Positions 49,255 through 57,215 of a stretch of 64,000 nucleotides of DNA are shown in pieces (position 1 is the first letter of the stretch; the number at the start of each line of letters is the position of its first letter). Under the pieces are notes generated by a model. The model had not been told where the DNA came from. It saw only the letters and a program-made list of their open reading frames with translations, and ran no database searches. A program made the translations under genes and the position numbers. This DNA comes from Candidatus Woesearchaeota archaeon (GTDB taxonomy: Archaea > Nanobdellota > Nanobdellia > Woesearchaeales > GW2011-AR4): the NCBI GenBank assembly GCA_016181305.1, contig JACOZN010000002.1:1-64000 (forward strand), read 5' to 3'.

Positions 49255-50181
49255 ATGATAATGAAGAGAAAGCTTGTCAAGCAGGGGCTCAGGGCTTTAA
49301 CCGTAACAATACCATCCTCATGGATTGATAAGAATAATCTGCATGCCGGAGACGAAGTTGACCTGATTGAAGTTGATGACTCCTTGACATTGTCAACTGA
49401 AAAGAAGCAGCCCACAAAGGAGATAATTGTTGACGTGGGCGGGCTTTTGCCAAGGATGGCTGACAGGTTCATGGCAAGGTCTTACCAGAAAGGCTATGAC
49501 AAGATAACGGTCAAATTTGACGATCCTGAACTGATGCTGGCTGTGAAAAACAAGGTTCCTGAACTGATGGGCTTTGAGATTTTGAACATAGGCAAAAACG
49601 AGATAGAAGTGCAGGTTATATCGCAGCAGCTTGACCTTGACTTTGATGTAATCCTGAGGCGCGCATTCCTCATACTCATGGACATGGCAAAGACATGCCA
49701 CGACGCATGGAAATCCAATGAAAAAAAGTCGCTTGAGAATATTTTTCATCAGGATTTTGACGTAAACAGGTTTTTGTATTTTTGTTTAAGGTATTTGAAC
49801 AAAAGCCAGAAAGTAATGAACTTCGGAAGGTCCATACTTTATTACCTGATTGAAAGCCTTGAGGATTTGGGGGATGAGCTAAAGGAATTGGGCAGGCAGC
49901 TTGCAGGAATCAAGCCCGACAGGGATGTTTTGAATATTCTTGACAAGCTGAATGAAATGTTCAGGAACAGCTACGAGTTCTTTTATGCCCCGGACAAGAG
50001 CAAGGCTGTGAGGGCTTTCAAGCTGAGCAAGGAAATATCAGCTTTGATAGATGGAGCTCTTGCAGTGAAAAACAAGGACTTGACTAAGGCGCTGATGTCA
50101 ATAGAACTCTCAACAAGAATTGTGTACCACCTTACAACTATGAGGCTTGACACCCTTAAGGAATTAAGCGGGGACAAATAA
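49255..50181 (+). CDS. AbrB-like N-terminus plus PhoU-type domain (phosphate uptake regulator)
   Basis: A 308-residue archaeal regulator. Residues 1-45 are an AbrB/SpoVT fold (KRKLVKQGLRALTVTIPSSWIDKNNLHAGDEVDLIEVDDSL). A middle linker domain and a C-terminal PhoU-type helical domain follow (ESLEDLGDELKELGRQLAGI...ALIDGALAVKNKDLTKALMSIELSTRIVYHL). Archaeal proteins of this layout are annotated as phosphate uptake regulators. The mRNA is probably leaderless and the tandem repeats upstream suggest autoregulation. Function is by family only. Confidence 0.85.
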   Translation: MIMKRKLVKQGLRALTVTIPSSWIDKNNLHAGDEVDLIEVDDSLTLSTEKKQPTKEIIVDVGGLLPRMADRFMARSYQKGYDKITVKFDDPELMLAVKNKVPELMGFEILNIGKNEIEVQVISQQLDLDFDVILRRAFLILMDMAKTCHDAWKSNEKKSLENIFHQDFDVNRFLYFCLRYLNKSQKVMNFGRSILYYLIESLEDLGDELKELGRQLAGIKPDRDVLNILDKLNEMFRNSYEFFYAPDKSKAVRAFKLSKEISALIDGALAVKNKDLTKALMSIELSTRIVYHLTTMRLDTLKELSGDK

Positions 50182-50234
50182 TAATTTGCATTTTATCGAT
50201 AACTATATATTAAAGCCTTCTTAAACCATTCTTT

Positions 50235-50657
50235 ATGGAATTCATTGAAATAATCGGCATCATTGCACTGCTGATTCTAGCATTATTCATTGGCTATCTA
50301 ATAGGCAAATACTTAACACAAAAAAAGCTTGAGGAAAAAATACCGGATATAAGGGAAGACGCAATCAGGCACTCAAGGGCTGTTCTGAGCGGGCAGTTCA
50401 GCGAGCAGATTGCGCCTTATTTGCCAGATTTTCCTTTCAAGCCCACAGAGGCAAGGTTCATAGGCAAGCCGATTGATTTTGTTGTGTTTAAGGGGATGGA
50501 TGGCAAAAAGATTGACGAGGTTGTTTTTGTAGAAGTCAAAAGCGGTCAGAGCGTATTGAACAAAGTTGAAAAAACATTAAAGGAAGCAGTGCAGAACAAG
50601 AATGTTTCCTGGCATGAATACAAAGTGCCTGAGGAAATAACTAAAAACAAACAATAG
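50235..50657 (+). CDS. Membrane-anchored Holliday-junction-resolvase-like nuclease (COG4741 type)
   Basis: A 140-residue protein with one N-terminal membrane helix (IIGIIALLILALFIGYLIG), then the COG4741-type nuclease core: GQFSEQIAPYLPDFPFKPTEARFIGKPIDFVVFKG with the catalytic Asp, EVVFVEVKSGQSVL with the E-x-K pair, and WHEYKV at the end. These are the acidic/Lys residues of the resolvase-type PD-(D/E)xK fold. The anchor suggests it acts at the inner or outer membrane face; the substrate is not known. Confidence 0.85.
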   Translation: MEFIEIIGIIALLILALFIGYLIGKYLTQKKLEEKIPDIREDAIRHSRAVLSGQFSEQIAPYLPDFPFKPTEARFIGKPIDFVVFKGMDGKKIDEVVFVEVKSGQSVLNKVEKTLKEAVQNKNVSWHEYKVPEEITKNKQ

Positions 50658-50688
50658 ATATAGAAAATGCTATGCATTCTCGGAGTTT

Positions 50689-50757
50689 CGGGAATTTTTA
50701 TTCCCGCAACCTTTATAAATACCCCCAATTTCTCAGAACTTAACAAATTTCGAGGTG
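50689..50757 (+). promoter_or_regulatory. LSm promoter with a hairpin just upstream
   Basis: CGGGAAT-TTTT-ATTCCCG (50689-50706) is a 7-bp perfect hairpin whose right arm overlaps the start of the BRE/TATA CCGCAACCTTTATAAAT (50704-50720), identical to the EF-1A promoter. Shine-Dalgarno GAGGTG at 50752-50757, 9 bases before the ATG. The hairpin could also be the terminator or 3' end of the nuclease gene. Confidence 0.75.
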
Positions 50758-50766
50758 TTTTAATTT

Positions 50767-50991
50767 ATGGAACCAGCACGCCCATTGGACGCATTGAACA
50801 AGTCGCGGGACAAAAGGATAATTGTTGAGCTGAAAAACAACAAGCAGTACATAGGCAAGCTCAAGTCCTTTGACATCCACATCAACATTGTTATTGACGA
50901 TGTCGAGGAAAGGGTCAATGGCGAAGTCACAAGGAAGTTCAACACAGTCTTCATTAGGGGCGACACGATAACTGTAATATCAACTGAATAG
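50767..50991 (+). CDS. Sm-like RNA-binding protein (LSm)
   Basis: A 74-residue archaeal Sm/LSm protein: PLDALNKSRDKRIIVELKNNKQYIGKLKSFDIHINIVIDDVEE (Sm1) and FNTVFIRGDTITVIS (Sm2). It forms a heptameric ring that binds U-rich RNA. In archaea the LSm gene is typically followed by eL37, as here. The promoter is the strong EF-1A type. Confidence 0.96.
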   Translation: MEPARPLDALNKSRDKRIIVELKNNKQYIGKLKSFDIHINIVIDDVEERVNGEVTRKFNTVFIRGDTITVISTE

Positions 50992-51005
50992 ATTTCTAAG
51001 GCAAA

Positions 51006-51158
51006 ATGAAAGGAACGCCATCAACTTTTTACAAAAAACTTGAACAAATGTCGCAAATCTTCAATTTGCGAGCACGACCGAAAATCGCAATGCGATTTAT
51101 CGGCGAGTACGCAAGTGCTACATTTGCTTCGCAAAGCAGCACGAGGTGGAACAAATGA
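51006..51158 (+). other. Upstream frame with an eL37-like start, folded as a hairpin-rich leader
   Basis: A 50-codon frame whose first six residues (MKGTPS) equal the start of eL37 and whose stop overlaps the eL37 ATG (ATGA, 51155-51158). The six shared codons differ at four third positions, all silent. Between them lie hairpins: CGCAAAT...ATTTGCG, AAATCGC-AAT-GCGATTT, TTTGC-TTC-GCAAA and AGCAC/GTGCT pairs. It could be an upstream frame that controls eL37 translation, or a remnant of an insertion that duplicated the gene start. Confidence 0.55.
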
Positions 51159-51322
51159 AGGGAACCCCGTCTATGGGCGAGAAGTCCGGCAAGAAGAGCA
51201 CGATTCACTGCAGAAGATGCGGCAAAAGGACATTCAACCTGCACAAGAGAGCATGCAGTTCCTGCGGGTTCGGCAAGAGCAAAAGACTGAGAAGCTATAA
51301 CTGGCAGAAGAAGATAAGGTAA
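51155..51322 (+). CDS. rpl37e: Ribosomal protein eL37
   Basis: A 55-residue zinc-ribbon ribosomal protein: MKGTPSMGEKSGKKSTIHCRR, with Cys 19, 22, 34 and 37 in CxxC...CxxC (CRRCGKRTFNLHKRACSSCG), ending SKRLRSYNWQKKI. Shine-Dalgarno GAGGTGG (51143-51149) is 5 bases before the ATG. Its place after LSm is the usual archaeal order, but the two are split here by a 163-base leader. Confidence 0.96.
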   Translation: MKGTPSMGEKSGKKSTIHCRRCGKRTFNLHKRACSSCGFGKSKRLRSYNWQKKIR

Positions 51323-51398
51323 TTTCTGATTTCTAAGTATGACTTATAAGTAGTAAAAACAGAAAGATTTAAATATCAACAAACTACTCTTTATAAAA

Positions 51399-52040
51399 AT
51401 GCAAAATCAAAGAATAGCCGGCAAATCAATAAAGAATTTAGCTTTAGTTGGATTGTTAGCAAGCATATTGGCTGCATGCGGGGAAACAAAAACCCAGCAT
51501 GCACAAAACCCCAGCCCTGCTAAAGCAGCCAGCGCGCAATCTCCAGATCCATACGAGGATAAACTAAGGCAATTGGTTGACAGTTACAATAATGGAAGCA
51601 TTGACGAAAAATCAAGAATAATCAATGAACTTTATCAAGGAAAAGCAGTTCTAACCCCATTTGGATATACTTACCCATGGAAAGGCAATAAAAATTATGG
51701 GAATGTCAGGGTTGGGATAGAGGGAAGAATCGATGTTTATTATGAAGAAGGGCGCGTAACAAAATCTTCATTTGAGCTGGATAACGAACCTATCCATGTG
51801 GGGGTTAATCGTGATGGCAATGTCTCGCCTTATATTGTTAGCGGTAAAGTACTAAAAGTTCCGCAAGGACACTCTGTTTTGCATATTGCAAGAAGTGGAG
51901 CACCATGGAATCCGGAGTATACTGGAGAAATGCTTTGGGCCCTACGCCGATTTGGAAAAGAAAATCCTGAACTTGGCATAAGTACTCAGGGAATAAGCGG
52001 TGTCAGGAATGGTTTAAAGGTATTTGGCTATAAACCTTGA
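51399..52040 (+). CDS. Lipoprotein of unknown function
   Basis: A 213-residue protein with a lipobox signal (LALVGLLASILAAC, Cys about residue 27), a linker rich in Ala/Pro/Ser (HAQNPSPAKAASAQSPDP), and a soluble domain with GYTYPWKGNKNYGNVRVGIEGRIDVYY and GHSVLHIARSGAPWNPEYTGEMLW. No known catalytic motif. AT-rich promoter AGTAAAAACAGAAAGATTTA at 51352-51371. The lipobox implies processing by LspA (42799). Confidence 0.7.
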   Translation: MQNQRIAGKSIKNLALVGLLASILAACGETKTQHAQNPSPAKAASAQSPDPYEDKLRQLVDSYNNGSIDEKSRIINELYQGKAVLTPFGYTYPWKGNKNYGNVRVGIEGRIDVYYEEGRVTKSSFELDNEPIHVGVNRDGNVSPYIVSGKVLKVPQGHSVLHIARSGAPWNPEYTGEMLWALRRFGKENPELGISTQGISGVRNGLKVFGYKP

Positions 52041-52115
52041 TATTTTGTTGTTAAAATATTTATACTAAATCTTTCAGCAACCTTTTTAAACAATTGTCCT
52101 TATTTATTGTCTTAT

Positions 52116-52232
52116 GCGGAGGTGCCGGAGTGGCCAAACGGGATAGAGGCGACAATGACTCTTTCATTGCACCCATCCAAGCTTAGGACCTATTGGCTTA
52201 GTGCCTACGCAGGTTCGAATCCTGTCCTCCGC
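52116..52232 (+). tRNA. tRNA-Leu(TAG) with an intron in the upper anticodon stem (30/31)
   Basis: Acceptor GCGGAGG (52116-52122) pairs with CCTCCGC (52225-52231), discriminator A. D-stem CCG/CGG. Removing 52147-52180 (34 bases) joins ATAG with GCTTAGGACCTAT, which gives a perfect 5-bp anticodon stem (ATAGG/CCTAT), loop CTTAGGA and anticodon TAG (leucine, CUA). The intron has its own 6-bp hairpin (CAATGA/TCATTG). Variable arm GGC-TTAGT-GCC (class II); T-arm GCAGG-TTCGAAT-CCTGT. Mature length 83 nt. The position between bases 30 and 31 is not the usual 37/38. TATA-like TTTTTAAAC lies about 25 bases upstream. Confidence 0.88.
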
Positions 52233-52266
52233 ATAATTTAAATATAAGTTTTTATTACCCATCTTT

Positions 52267-52494
52267 ATGTCAAGGAAAAAAGACAAGCCAAAAAAGATAA
52301 GCGCCAAAAAGGAGCGCTATGCCAAGTTCAGGAAGGAAAAGCCTTCTTCAATGACATTTGCAATGCCCGACTTGTCGGAAGAGCAGGTTGCAGAAAGAAG
52401 GCAGGACGAGCAGCGCATCAGCATGTTCTGGCGCAGCTACAGAAGGCCCCCTCAAAGGTTTGTAAGCGAAAGAAAGGCAAAAAGCAAAAGATAG
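52267..52494 (+). CDS. Small basic protein
   Basis: A 75-residue, Lys/Arg-rich protein (MSRKKDKPKKISAKKERYAKFRKEKPSSMTFAMPDLSEEQVAERRQDEQRISMFWRSYRRPPQRFVSERKAKSKR), likely nucleic-acid-binding or ribosome-associated given its charge. No family recognised. It lies between tRNA-Leu and the esterase. Confidence 0.55.
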   Translation: MSRKKDKPKKISAKKERYAKFRKEKPSSMTFAMPDLSEEQVAERRQDEQRISMFWRSYRRPPQRFVSERKAKSKR

Positions 52495-52509
52495 ATTTTA
52501 TTTATAATA

Positions 52510-53262
52510 ATGAAGAATAAAATCCTTTTTACAATTTTGCTGGTTTTTCTAACCTCCTGTTCTTTTGTTCTCGGCAACAATTCAGAAACTGGTGTTCTTT
52601 TAACGCATGGATTTGAAGCTTCCCCTCATGAGCTGAGGGAACTTGCCCAATACCTCGCAGCAAGGAACATGACAGTCCATGTTGTCAGATTGGAAGGGCA
52701 TGGAACAGACATAAGGGAGCTTGACAAAACAAAATGGCAGAATTGGTACAATGACTATGAAAAAGGCTATAACGAGCTTTCAAAAAAAACGAAAAAAGTT
52801 TTTGTGGGAGGGCATTCTCTTGGAGGGGCTCTTGCCTTGCGCCTTGCAGAGCAAAAAGACACTGCCGGTGTTATTTCGCTTGCCTCCCCTGTTGGCCTGA
52901 AAGACAAAAGAGCGGAATACGCATGGCTGATTAAGTATTTCAGGAAATATGAAGCAAGAAACTTAAGCGGCGAGGAAAAACTTTACAATTATGACAGGTA
53001 TTCCGCAGCTGCTGTCGGGCAGCTTGTTGATTTTATCGAGGTGTACAGGGAGGATTTGCCGAAGATAACAGAGCCGATTCTGATAATCCAGCTGAGCAAC
53101 GACACAAAGATATGCCCAAACAGCGCAGATTATATTCATAAGAGTGTCAAGTCAAGGGATAAAAGCATGGTTGTTATCTCTTCCGCAGGGCATAGCTTAT
53201 TGGAAGAGCCTTATAAAAAAAGGGTTTATGAAGAGGTTTATAACTTTGTAAAGAAAGCATAA
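52510..53262 (+). CDS. Lipobox alpha/beta-hydrolase (esterase/lipase-like)
   Basis: A 250-residue serine hydrolase. The N-terminus (MKNKILFTILLVFLTSCSF) has a lipobox with Cys near 17. The hydrolase core has LLTHGFEASPHELRELAQYL, VRLEGHGTDI, nucleophile elbow GGHSLGGALAL (Ser about 102), a late acid in LIIQLSNDTKICPNS and catalytic His in ISSAGHSLLEEP. It is related to carboxylesterases and monoacylglycerol lipases. Anchored outside the cell; possibly scavenging lipids. Confidence 0.85.
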   Translation: MKNKILFTILLVFLTSCSFVLGNNSETGVLLTHGFEASPHELRELAQYLAARNMTVHVVRLEGHGTDIRELDKTKWQNWYNDYEKGYNELSKKTKKVFVGGHSLGGALALRLAEQKDTAGVISLASPVGLKDKRAEYAWLIKYFRKYEARNLSGEEKLYNYDRYSAAAVGQLVDFIEVYREDLPKITEPILIIQLSNDTKICPNSADYIHKSVKSRDKSMVVISSAGHSLLEEPYKKRVYEEVYNFVKKA

Positions 53263-53365
53263 AATATTAATGAAATTAATACCCCAGTATAGCATTTTGT
53301 ATACGACAAATCAAAAGCTTTTTATACCGAATTAACCAGAAAATTCATACGTGGGGGTGGACATA

Positions 53366-53521
53366 TTGCCTATTTTTTCTGACAATGAGAAGCAGGACTT
53401 TATTATAGTAGATGGCAATATCTACACCCACAAGCAGATTGAAACCAGAAACGGCATAGTATTCATGCGGATGAAAAAGAGGCTTCTTTCAAACTTAAAT
53501 GAGAGACAAAAAACTTTTTAG
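53366..53521 (+). CDS. Small protein, 51 residues, with TTG start
   Basis: LPIFSDNEKQDFIIVDGNIYTHKQIETRNGIVFMRMKKRLLSNLNERQKTF: a soluble beta-alpha protein. The TTG at 53366 has GGGGGTGG 5 bases upstream, a strong Shine-Dalgarno, so it is preferred over GTG at 53357 in the same frame. Its end overlaps the next small gene by 23 bases. A TATA-like TTTTTATACCG (53320-53330) is about 35 bases upstream. Confidence 0.55.
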   Translation: MPIFSDNEKQDFIIVDGNIYTHKQIETRNGIVFMRMKKRLLSNLNERQKTF

Positions 53522-53666
53522 GCTTTTGATAATCGCTTTGATTGTATTCCTTGTCCTTAATATTGTTTTTCTGTCCTTGAAGATAATCAGCGAGTTTTTC
53601 TTCTGGATAGTTATAATTGTGATTGGTATTTTTGCGTATAAGTATCTGCCGAAGATGAGGAAGTAA
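53499..53666 (+). CDS. Small two-helix membrane protein
   Basis: A 55-residue protein: MRDKKLFRLLIIALIVFLVLNIVFL, a short loop and SEFFFWIVIIVIGIFAYKYLPKMRK. Two transmembrane helices, positive ends. It overlaps the preceding gene by 23 bases in another frame, a coupling often seen for small operons. Family unknown. Confidence 0.58.
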   Translation: MRDKKLFRLLIIALIVFLVLNIVFLSLKIISEFFFWIVIIVIGIFAYKYLPKMRK

Positions 53667-53738
53667 TGTGCTGTGTTCTTCCAATAGCCAAAAACCGAAA
53701 GGCTTATAAAGTAATTGTCTCATGGATAGTATACTTAT

Positions 53739-54332
53739 ATGGAAGAAGCAGCCACTAAACTTGAAATTCCTTCTAATGAAAGCTGGCTGCAGCAAAATCT
53801 TTACCAGTATTTTGAACTTATTGTTGAAGGAAGCCGAGCAAAAAAGTATATCTTAAAGCCAAATAACGGGCTTGGAGTTATTTCTGTTATACAGACTCCA
53901 AATACAATAGAAATTATTGATAAAGCATGGGTCTTGGAAGGAATTCCAGTTCCTGAAAGGGCAAAAGAGCTGATATATGAGCCCGTATTCAGATACGACA
54001 GAGGAATAGCTATTGACGACATGAGATATTTGGGAAGTATGGCAGCGTTGATAGGAAATTTTGTATTTGTCCGCTTGGACGATTACATAAGAAATGCCAT
54101 GAAAGGCATAGTTAGAGAGACAAGCATCGAAGACAACTTGAATCGCGGACGCCTTGAACTGATTGTATTTGAATCTGGGGCAGCGAAGTTTGTTAGAGAA
54201 AAAGTACCTGTTAAGGAACTTCTTAGTGAAAGTGTGTTTATAGGACCAACTAACAAGTATGCCCCTTCTCAAAAAATAAGGGAAAAATACAAAAAACCAG
54301 CAATACCTACCCCAGCTCAATTAGCAGCTTAA
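53739..54332 (+). CDS. Unknown protein, 197 residues
   Basis: Not recognised. Soluble, with a strand-rich middle (LGVISVIQTPNTIEIIDKAWVLEGIPVPERAKEL, MAALIGNFVFVRLDDYIRNAMKGI) and a basic Pro-rich tail. It has its own promoter (CCGAAAGGCTTATAAAG, 53695-53711), about 28 bases before the ATG, so it is leaderless. AT-rich codons in comparison with the LSm region. Confidence 0.6.
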   Translation: MEEAATKLEIPSNESWLQQNLYQYFELIVEGSRAKKYILKPNNGLGVISVIQTPNTIEIIDKAWVLEGIPVPERAKELIYEPVFRYDRGIAIDDMRYLGSMAALIGNFVFVRLDDYIRNAMKGIVRETSIEDNLNRGRLELIVFESGAAKFVREKVPVKELLSESVFIGPTNKYAPSQKIREKYKKPAIPTPAQLAA

Positions 54333-54400
54333 TCTAATCTATTAGAAAAATTAGGGGCTTCGCTGCTGCCCAGCCAGCCGAAGCTGTCAGCCATAGTAAT

Positions 54401-54592
54401 TTAACACTTTTCTTTAGACCACTTACGCAAGCAGAGGCTTAAATATTGCCAATCTTGACGTTTAGCCAAAGTTTCTGAAAGTTGACTTGCGCTCCCTTTC
54501 ACAAAGGATTTGGCATTAATCAGTTTTGGCAATGCAGTGTTAGGTACTTTTAACTGCAAATGGGTTTTACAGCTACGCACCCCCAAAAACAT
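54401..54592 (-). other. Doubtful 63-residue frame in a structured, mostly gene-free stretch
   Basis: The frame MFLGVRSCKTHLQLKVPN...LRKWSKEKC is open but shows no family or good Shine-Dalgarno. The surrounding 54340-54610 on the minus strand has GC-rich hairpins: GCTTCG-GCTGGCTGGGCAGCAG-CGAAGC near 54356-54384, ACCCC...GGGGT near 54580-54600, and a T-run at the end. It could be a small RNA with a spurious frame. I searched by eye for RNase P and SRP landmarks and found none. Confidence 0.3.
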
Positions 54593-54664
54593 AGGGGTTT
54601 GATTATATATTTATGGATTGCCTATATAAAGCTTATAGAACTTATAAAAAATAAAAATAAAGGC

Positions 54665-54814
54665 TTATTTAGCCTTTCCCAGAATCCTGAACACTTTTGT
54701 GCCGCATGCGCCGCAAACTCCCTTCATTGCCTTCATGCCGTTCTTCATTGTGACTTCCTTGCCATCCTTAATCTCGACTTCTTTCCTGCACTTCATGCAT
54801 CTTCCCCTTGCCAT
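54665..54814 (-). CDS. Small zinc-ribbon protein (DUF5679-like)
   Basis: A 49-residue protein: MARGRCMKCRKEVEIKDGKEV, then KNGMKAMKGVCGACGTKVFRI. Two CxxC pairs (CMKC and CGAC) with about 30 residues between form a zinc ribbon; this matches a small domain of unknown function common in archaea (DUF5679 type). GAGGTG precedes its start. It has a hairpin-rich leader (54851-54943). Confidence 0.8.
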   Translation of the reverse strand: MARGRCMKCRKEVEIKDGKEVTMKNGMKAMKGVCGACGTKVFRILGKAK

Positions 54815-54850
54815 TAAATTCACCTCAAAGTTTTAAATTAATCTAGGATA

Positions 54851-54943
54851 CCGAAAATCAAGACGTCGAGAATCTTTGATTCTCGGGTTGTCCGAGACAA
54901 AAGTCTCGGCAATTTTCGGATACGTTCGGAAATATAATTTCCG
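54851..54943 (-). promoter_or_regulatory. Hairpin-rich leader of the zinc-ribbon gene
   Basis: Outer pair CCGAAAAT (54851-54858) with ATTTTCGG (54912-54919) encloses two hairpins: CGAGAATC-TTT-GATTCTCG (54867-54885) and CCGAGAC-AAAA-GTCTCGG (54892-54909). A third, CGGAAAT-ATA-ATTTCCG (54927-54943), lies outside. TATA-like elements lie further out (about 54950 and 54978-54990), so the structure would be transcribed as the 5' leader. Confidence 0.6.
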
Positions 54944-55044
54944 CCCGTTTTTAAACCTATGAACAGGCTGTATCTTAAGTTATATATAAATATTTGGGTT
55001 TTTCATGAGTAAATTACGAGTGAATTGCTACTTGAGGGTTAAAA

Positions 55045-55710
55045 TCACTCCACAATCTCCAGCAATTCCTTGATGTCATCTATCTCGTAATCCGCCTTTG
55101 CGCCCTTGCCTTTTGGATTGCCGTACTTGGCAAAGCATGTAAGCATTCCAAGCTTCTTAGCGCCTTTGATGTCCCTTTCAGGCCTGTCGCCAACTACAAG
55201 GCACTCGCCTGGCTTGAATTTCAGCTTTTTTAAAGCCACTTCAAAAGGCTTTATGCTCGGCTTGAACTCCTTTGTATCGTCAAAAGTCACAACAACATCA
55301 AACAAATGGTTGATTTTCATTGAAACCAGCCTTATCCATGCTTTCAAGCGGGGAGCATCTGAAACTATCGCAAGCTTTATCCCTCTTCTCTTTAACTCAA
55401 ACAAAACCTCTCCGACATGAGGATACGGCTCGAGAAAGCCTGTCCTTACTCTCCTGTAAGCCACAATGCCGCTTGCCAGTATTTCGTAATCAACTTTTTT
55501 TGTTATTTTTTTCAGGAATTTCTGGAATATTGTCTTTTCCTCCAAGCCGTACTTGTCATAAAGGGAAAAAAGCTCCTTGACTGCCTTTTCTTTCTTGACA
55601 TTAAGTCCAGCATCAATCATTGAGTAAATTGCGGCATCGCAGCTCAGCTTCTTCATAGTCATAAAGTCTATCAAGGTGTTGTCCAAGTCAAATATGACTG
55701 ATTTAATCAT
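55045..55710 (-). CDS. HAD-family hydrolase
   Basis: A 221-residue HAD phosphatase. Motif I is FDLDNTLIDF (nucleophile Asp), motif II LAIVSDA, motif III Lys in FKPSIKPFEVALKKLK, and motif IV VVGDRPERDIKGAKKLGM. Helical cap between I and II. The FDLDNTL subgroup is typical of the phosphoglycolate-phosphatase-like branch; substrate cannot be told. Single gene on the minus strand. Confidence 0.92.
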   Translation of the reverse strand: MIKSVIFDLDNTLIDFMTMKKLSCDAAIYSMIDAGLNVKKEKAVKELFSLYDKYGLEEKTIFQKFLKKITKKVDYEILASGIVAYRRVRTGFLEPYPHVGEVLFELKRRGIKLAIVSDAPRLKAWIRLVSMKINHLFDVVVTFDDTKEFKPSIKPFEVALKKLKFKPGECLVVGDRPERDIKGAKKLGMLTCFAKYGNPKGKGAKADYEIDDIKELLEIVE

Positions 55711-55779
55711 AAGAAAAGAGAAGTAAAGTGGTTATTTAAAGGTTTGTTGGATTTTTGAACATTGGATTCACTGTAAAAA

Positions 55780-56232
55780 TTACATAGAATAAGAGGATGC
55801 TTCTTGTCGAGTTCTTGCTGAAAAAGCCTTAGCATTAGGCAGCATTATTGCTTTTAACTCCGGTATTCCATGGTCATATCTATGATCTACTATCCTACTA
55901 AGGCTTGTTGCAAATTTAGATACTGTACTTCCCTCAAAATCTTTAAGAAGATATTCAATAGTGCCATTTTCCACATATAAAATTTGTTCATTTGGGCTAA
56001 GGTGCCCAAATCTGCCAACTACTTTTATGTCATCTCCATGTAACTTTATCCCTATAGCAACAAAACCTTTTTCATCTTCTATTAAGCGCAACATTATTTT
56101 ATCAACACTCCCATAATTCCAGAAACTTGCCGGATTCCTTTGATTTTCCTCATCATACAATCTTTTTAATATCCTAGCCTCTTCCAAAAATGTTTTAAGT
56201 TCATCCCTATTAATCACATTATCTTTTCCCAT
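55780..56232 (-). CDS. Unknown protein, 150 residues
   Basis: Not recognised. Soluble. N-terminal helices (NRDELKTFLEEARILKRLYDEENQ), strand-rich middle (GFVAIGIKLHGDDIKVVGRFGHLSPNEQILYVENGTIEYLL), basic, Ser-rich end. AT-rich codon use. Alone on the minus strand with no clear partner. Confidence 0.6.
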   Translation of the reverse strand: MGKDNVINRDELKTFLEEARILKRLYDEENQRNPASFWNYGSVDKIMLRLIEDEKGFVAIGIKLHGDDIKVVGRFGHLSPNEQILYVENGTIEYLLKDFEGSTVSKFATSLSRIVDHRYDHGIPELKAIMLPNAKAFSARTRQEASSYSM

Positions 56233-56280
56233 GAATTAAATCACCCAACCAAACTTATAGGCACTTATTTTTAAATCTTT

Positions 56281-57129
56281 TTATTTCACATTACCCTCGA
56301 AAAACTCCAAAACCCTTTCCTCATACTTTTCAGGATTTATCGAATGCGTCATTCCATGCTCTGCGTTTTCAACAATCCAAAGCTCTGCCTTTTTGTTTGC
56401 ATCATGCAGCAAATAAGCCTCTTTGACTGGAATCTGCGAGTCTTTTTCTGCATGTATCAGCAAAATCGGGATTTCCGGGTTTTTTATGCTGTCAGCAGGG
56501 CTTGCATCATCAATATTTATCCTCAAAAACAAAATCCCGTATAATTTTGTCAAATAAGCCAATGGGTATTTGAAAATAAAAAATATCCTGTACATGTGCT
56601 CAACAATATTGCTTAGTTTTGCATATGCGCTGTCAGTCACTATTGCCTTTACATTTTCATGGTTAACCATCAATGCAACCGCCCCTCCAAGGGAAAATCC
56701 ATAAAGCCCGATTTTTGTAATGTTTTTTTCTTCCTCCAGATATTCTATTGCTCCAAGCAAGTCATTTTTCTCAAGATAGCCTGCTGTTGTAATGCTGCCT
56801 TCGCTTTTGCCAAAGCTCCTGAAGTCAAACAAAAAGACATTGAAGTCTTTTGCAAGAAATTCCGCAATCCCGAGCAGATTTGCCTTGTCGGCAGGGTAGC
56901 CGTGCATTACAATGACTGTTTTCTTGGTTTTATTGTTTGGGATAAGCCATCCGCTTAATTTGATTCCATCAGTGCTTTTGAAAGTAATTTCTTCGTATTT
57001 TAATCCTAAATCAGAAGGCTCAAGGTTGGTTATTATTTTTGGCGGATGGATTGACATGAAAAACGTTAATAATGAAAATAATATGAGAAACAATAAAATA
57101 AACAGCGCAATTTTAATTGCAAGTTGCAT
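56281..57129 (-). CDS. Membrane-anchored alpha/beta-hydrolase
   Basis: A 282-residue hydrolase with an N-terminal membrane helix (IALFILLFLILFSLLTFFM), then the fold: TVIVMHGYPADKANLLGIAEFL, FDFRSFGKSEG, nucleophile LYGFSLGGAVALM, late acid in LLIHAEKDSQIPVKEAYLL and His in ENAEHGMTHS. It resembles the BEM46/acyl-esterase branch. Probably faces outside; substrate unknown. Confidence 0.88.
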   Translation of the reverse strand: MQLAIKIALFILLFLILFSLLTFFMSIHPPKIITNLEPSDLGLKYEEITFKSTDGIKLSGWLIPNNKTKKTVIVMHGYPADKANLLGIAEFLAKDFNVFLFDFRSFGKSEGSITTAGYLEKNDLLGAIEYLEEEKNITKIGLYGFSLGGAVALMVNHENVKAIVTDSAYAKLSNIVEHMYRIFFIFKYPLAYLTKLYGILFLRINIDDASPADSIKNPEIPILLIHAEKDSQIPVKEAYLLHDANKKAELWIVENAEHGMTHSINPEKYEERVLEFFEGNVK

Positions 57130-57215
57130 ATTATTCCAGTATTCTGGCTATATAAAAATATTACGAATGGATTTAAGCACAACCTTTAAAAATCGACTTC
57201 TCTACCTAAAAACTG

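Noticed and set aside
54401-54592. Transposase fragment
   Set aside because: No DDE, HUH or zinc-finger motif; I cannot match it to an IS family.
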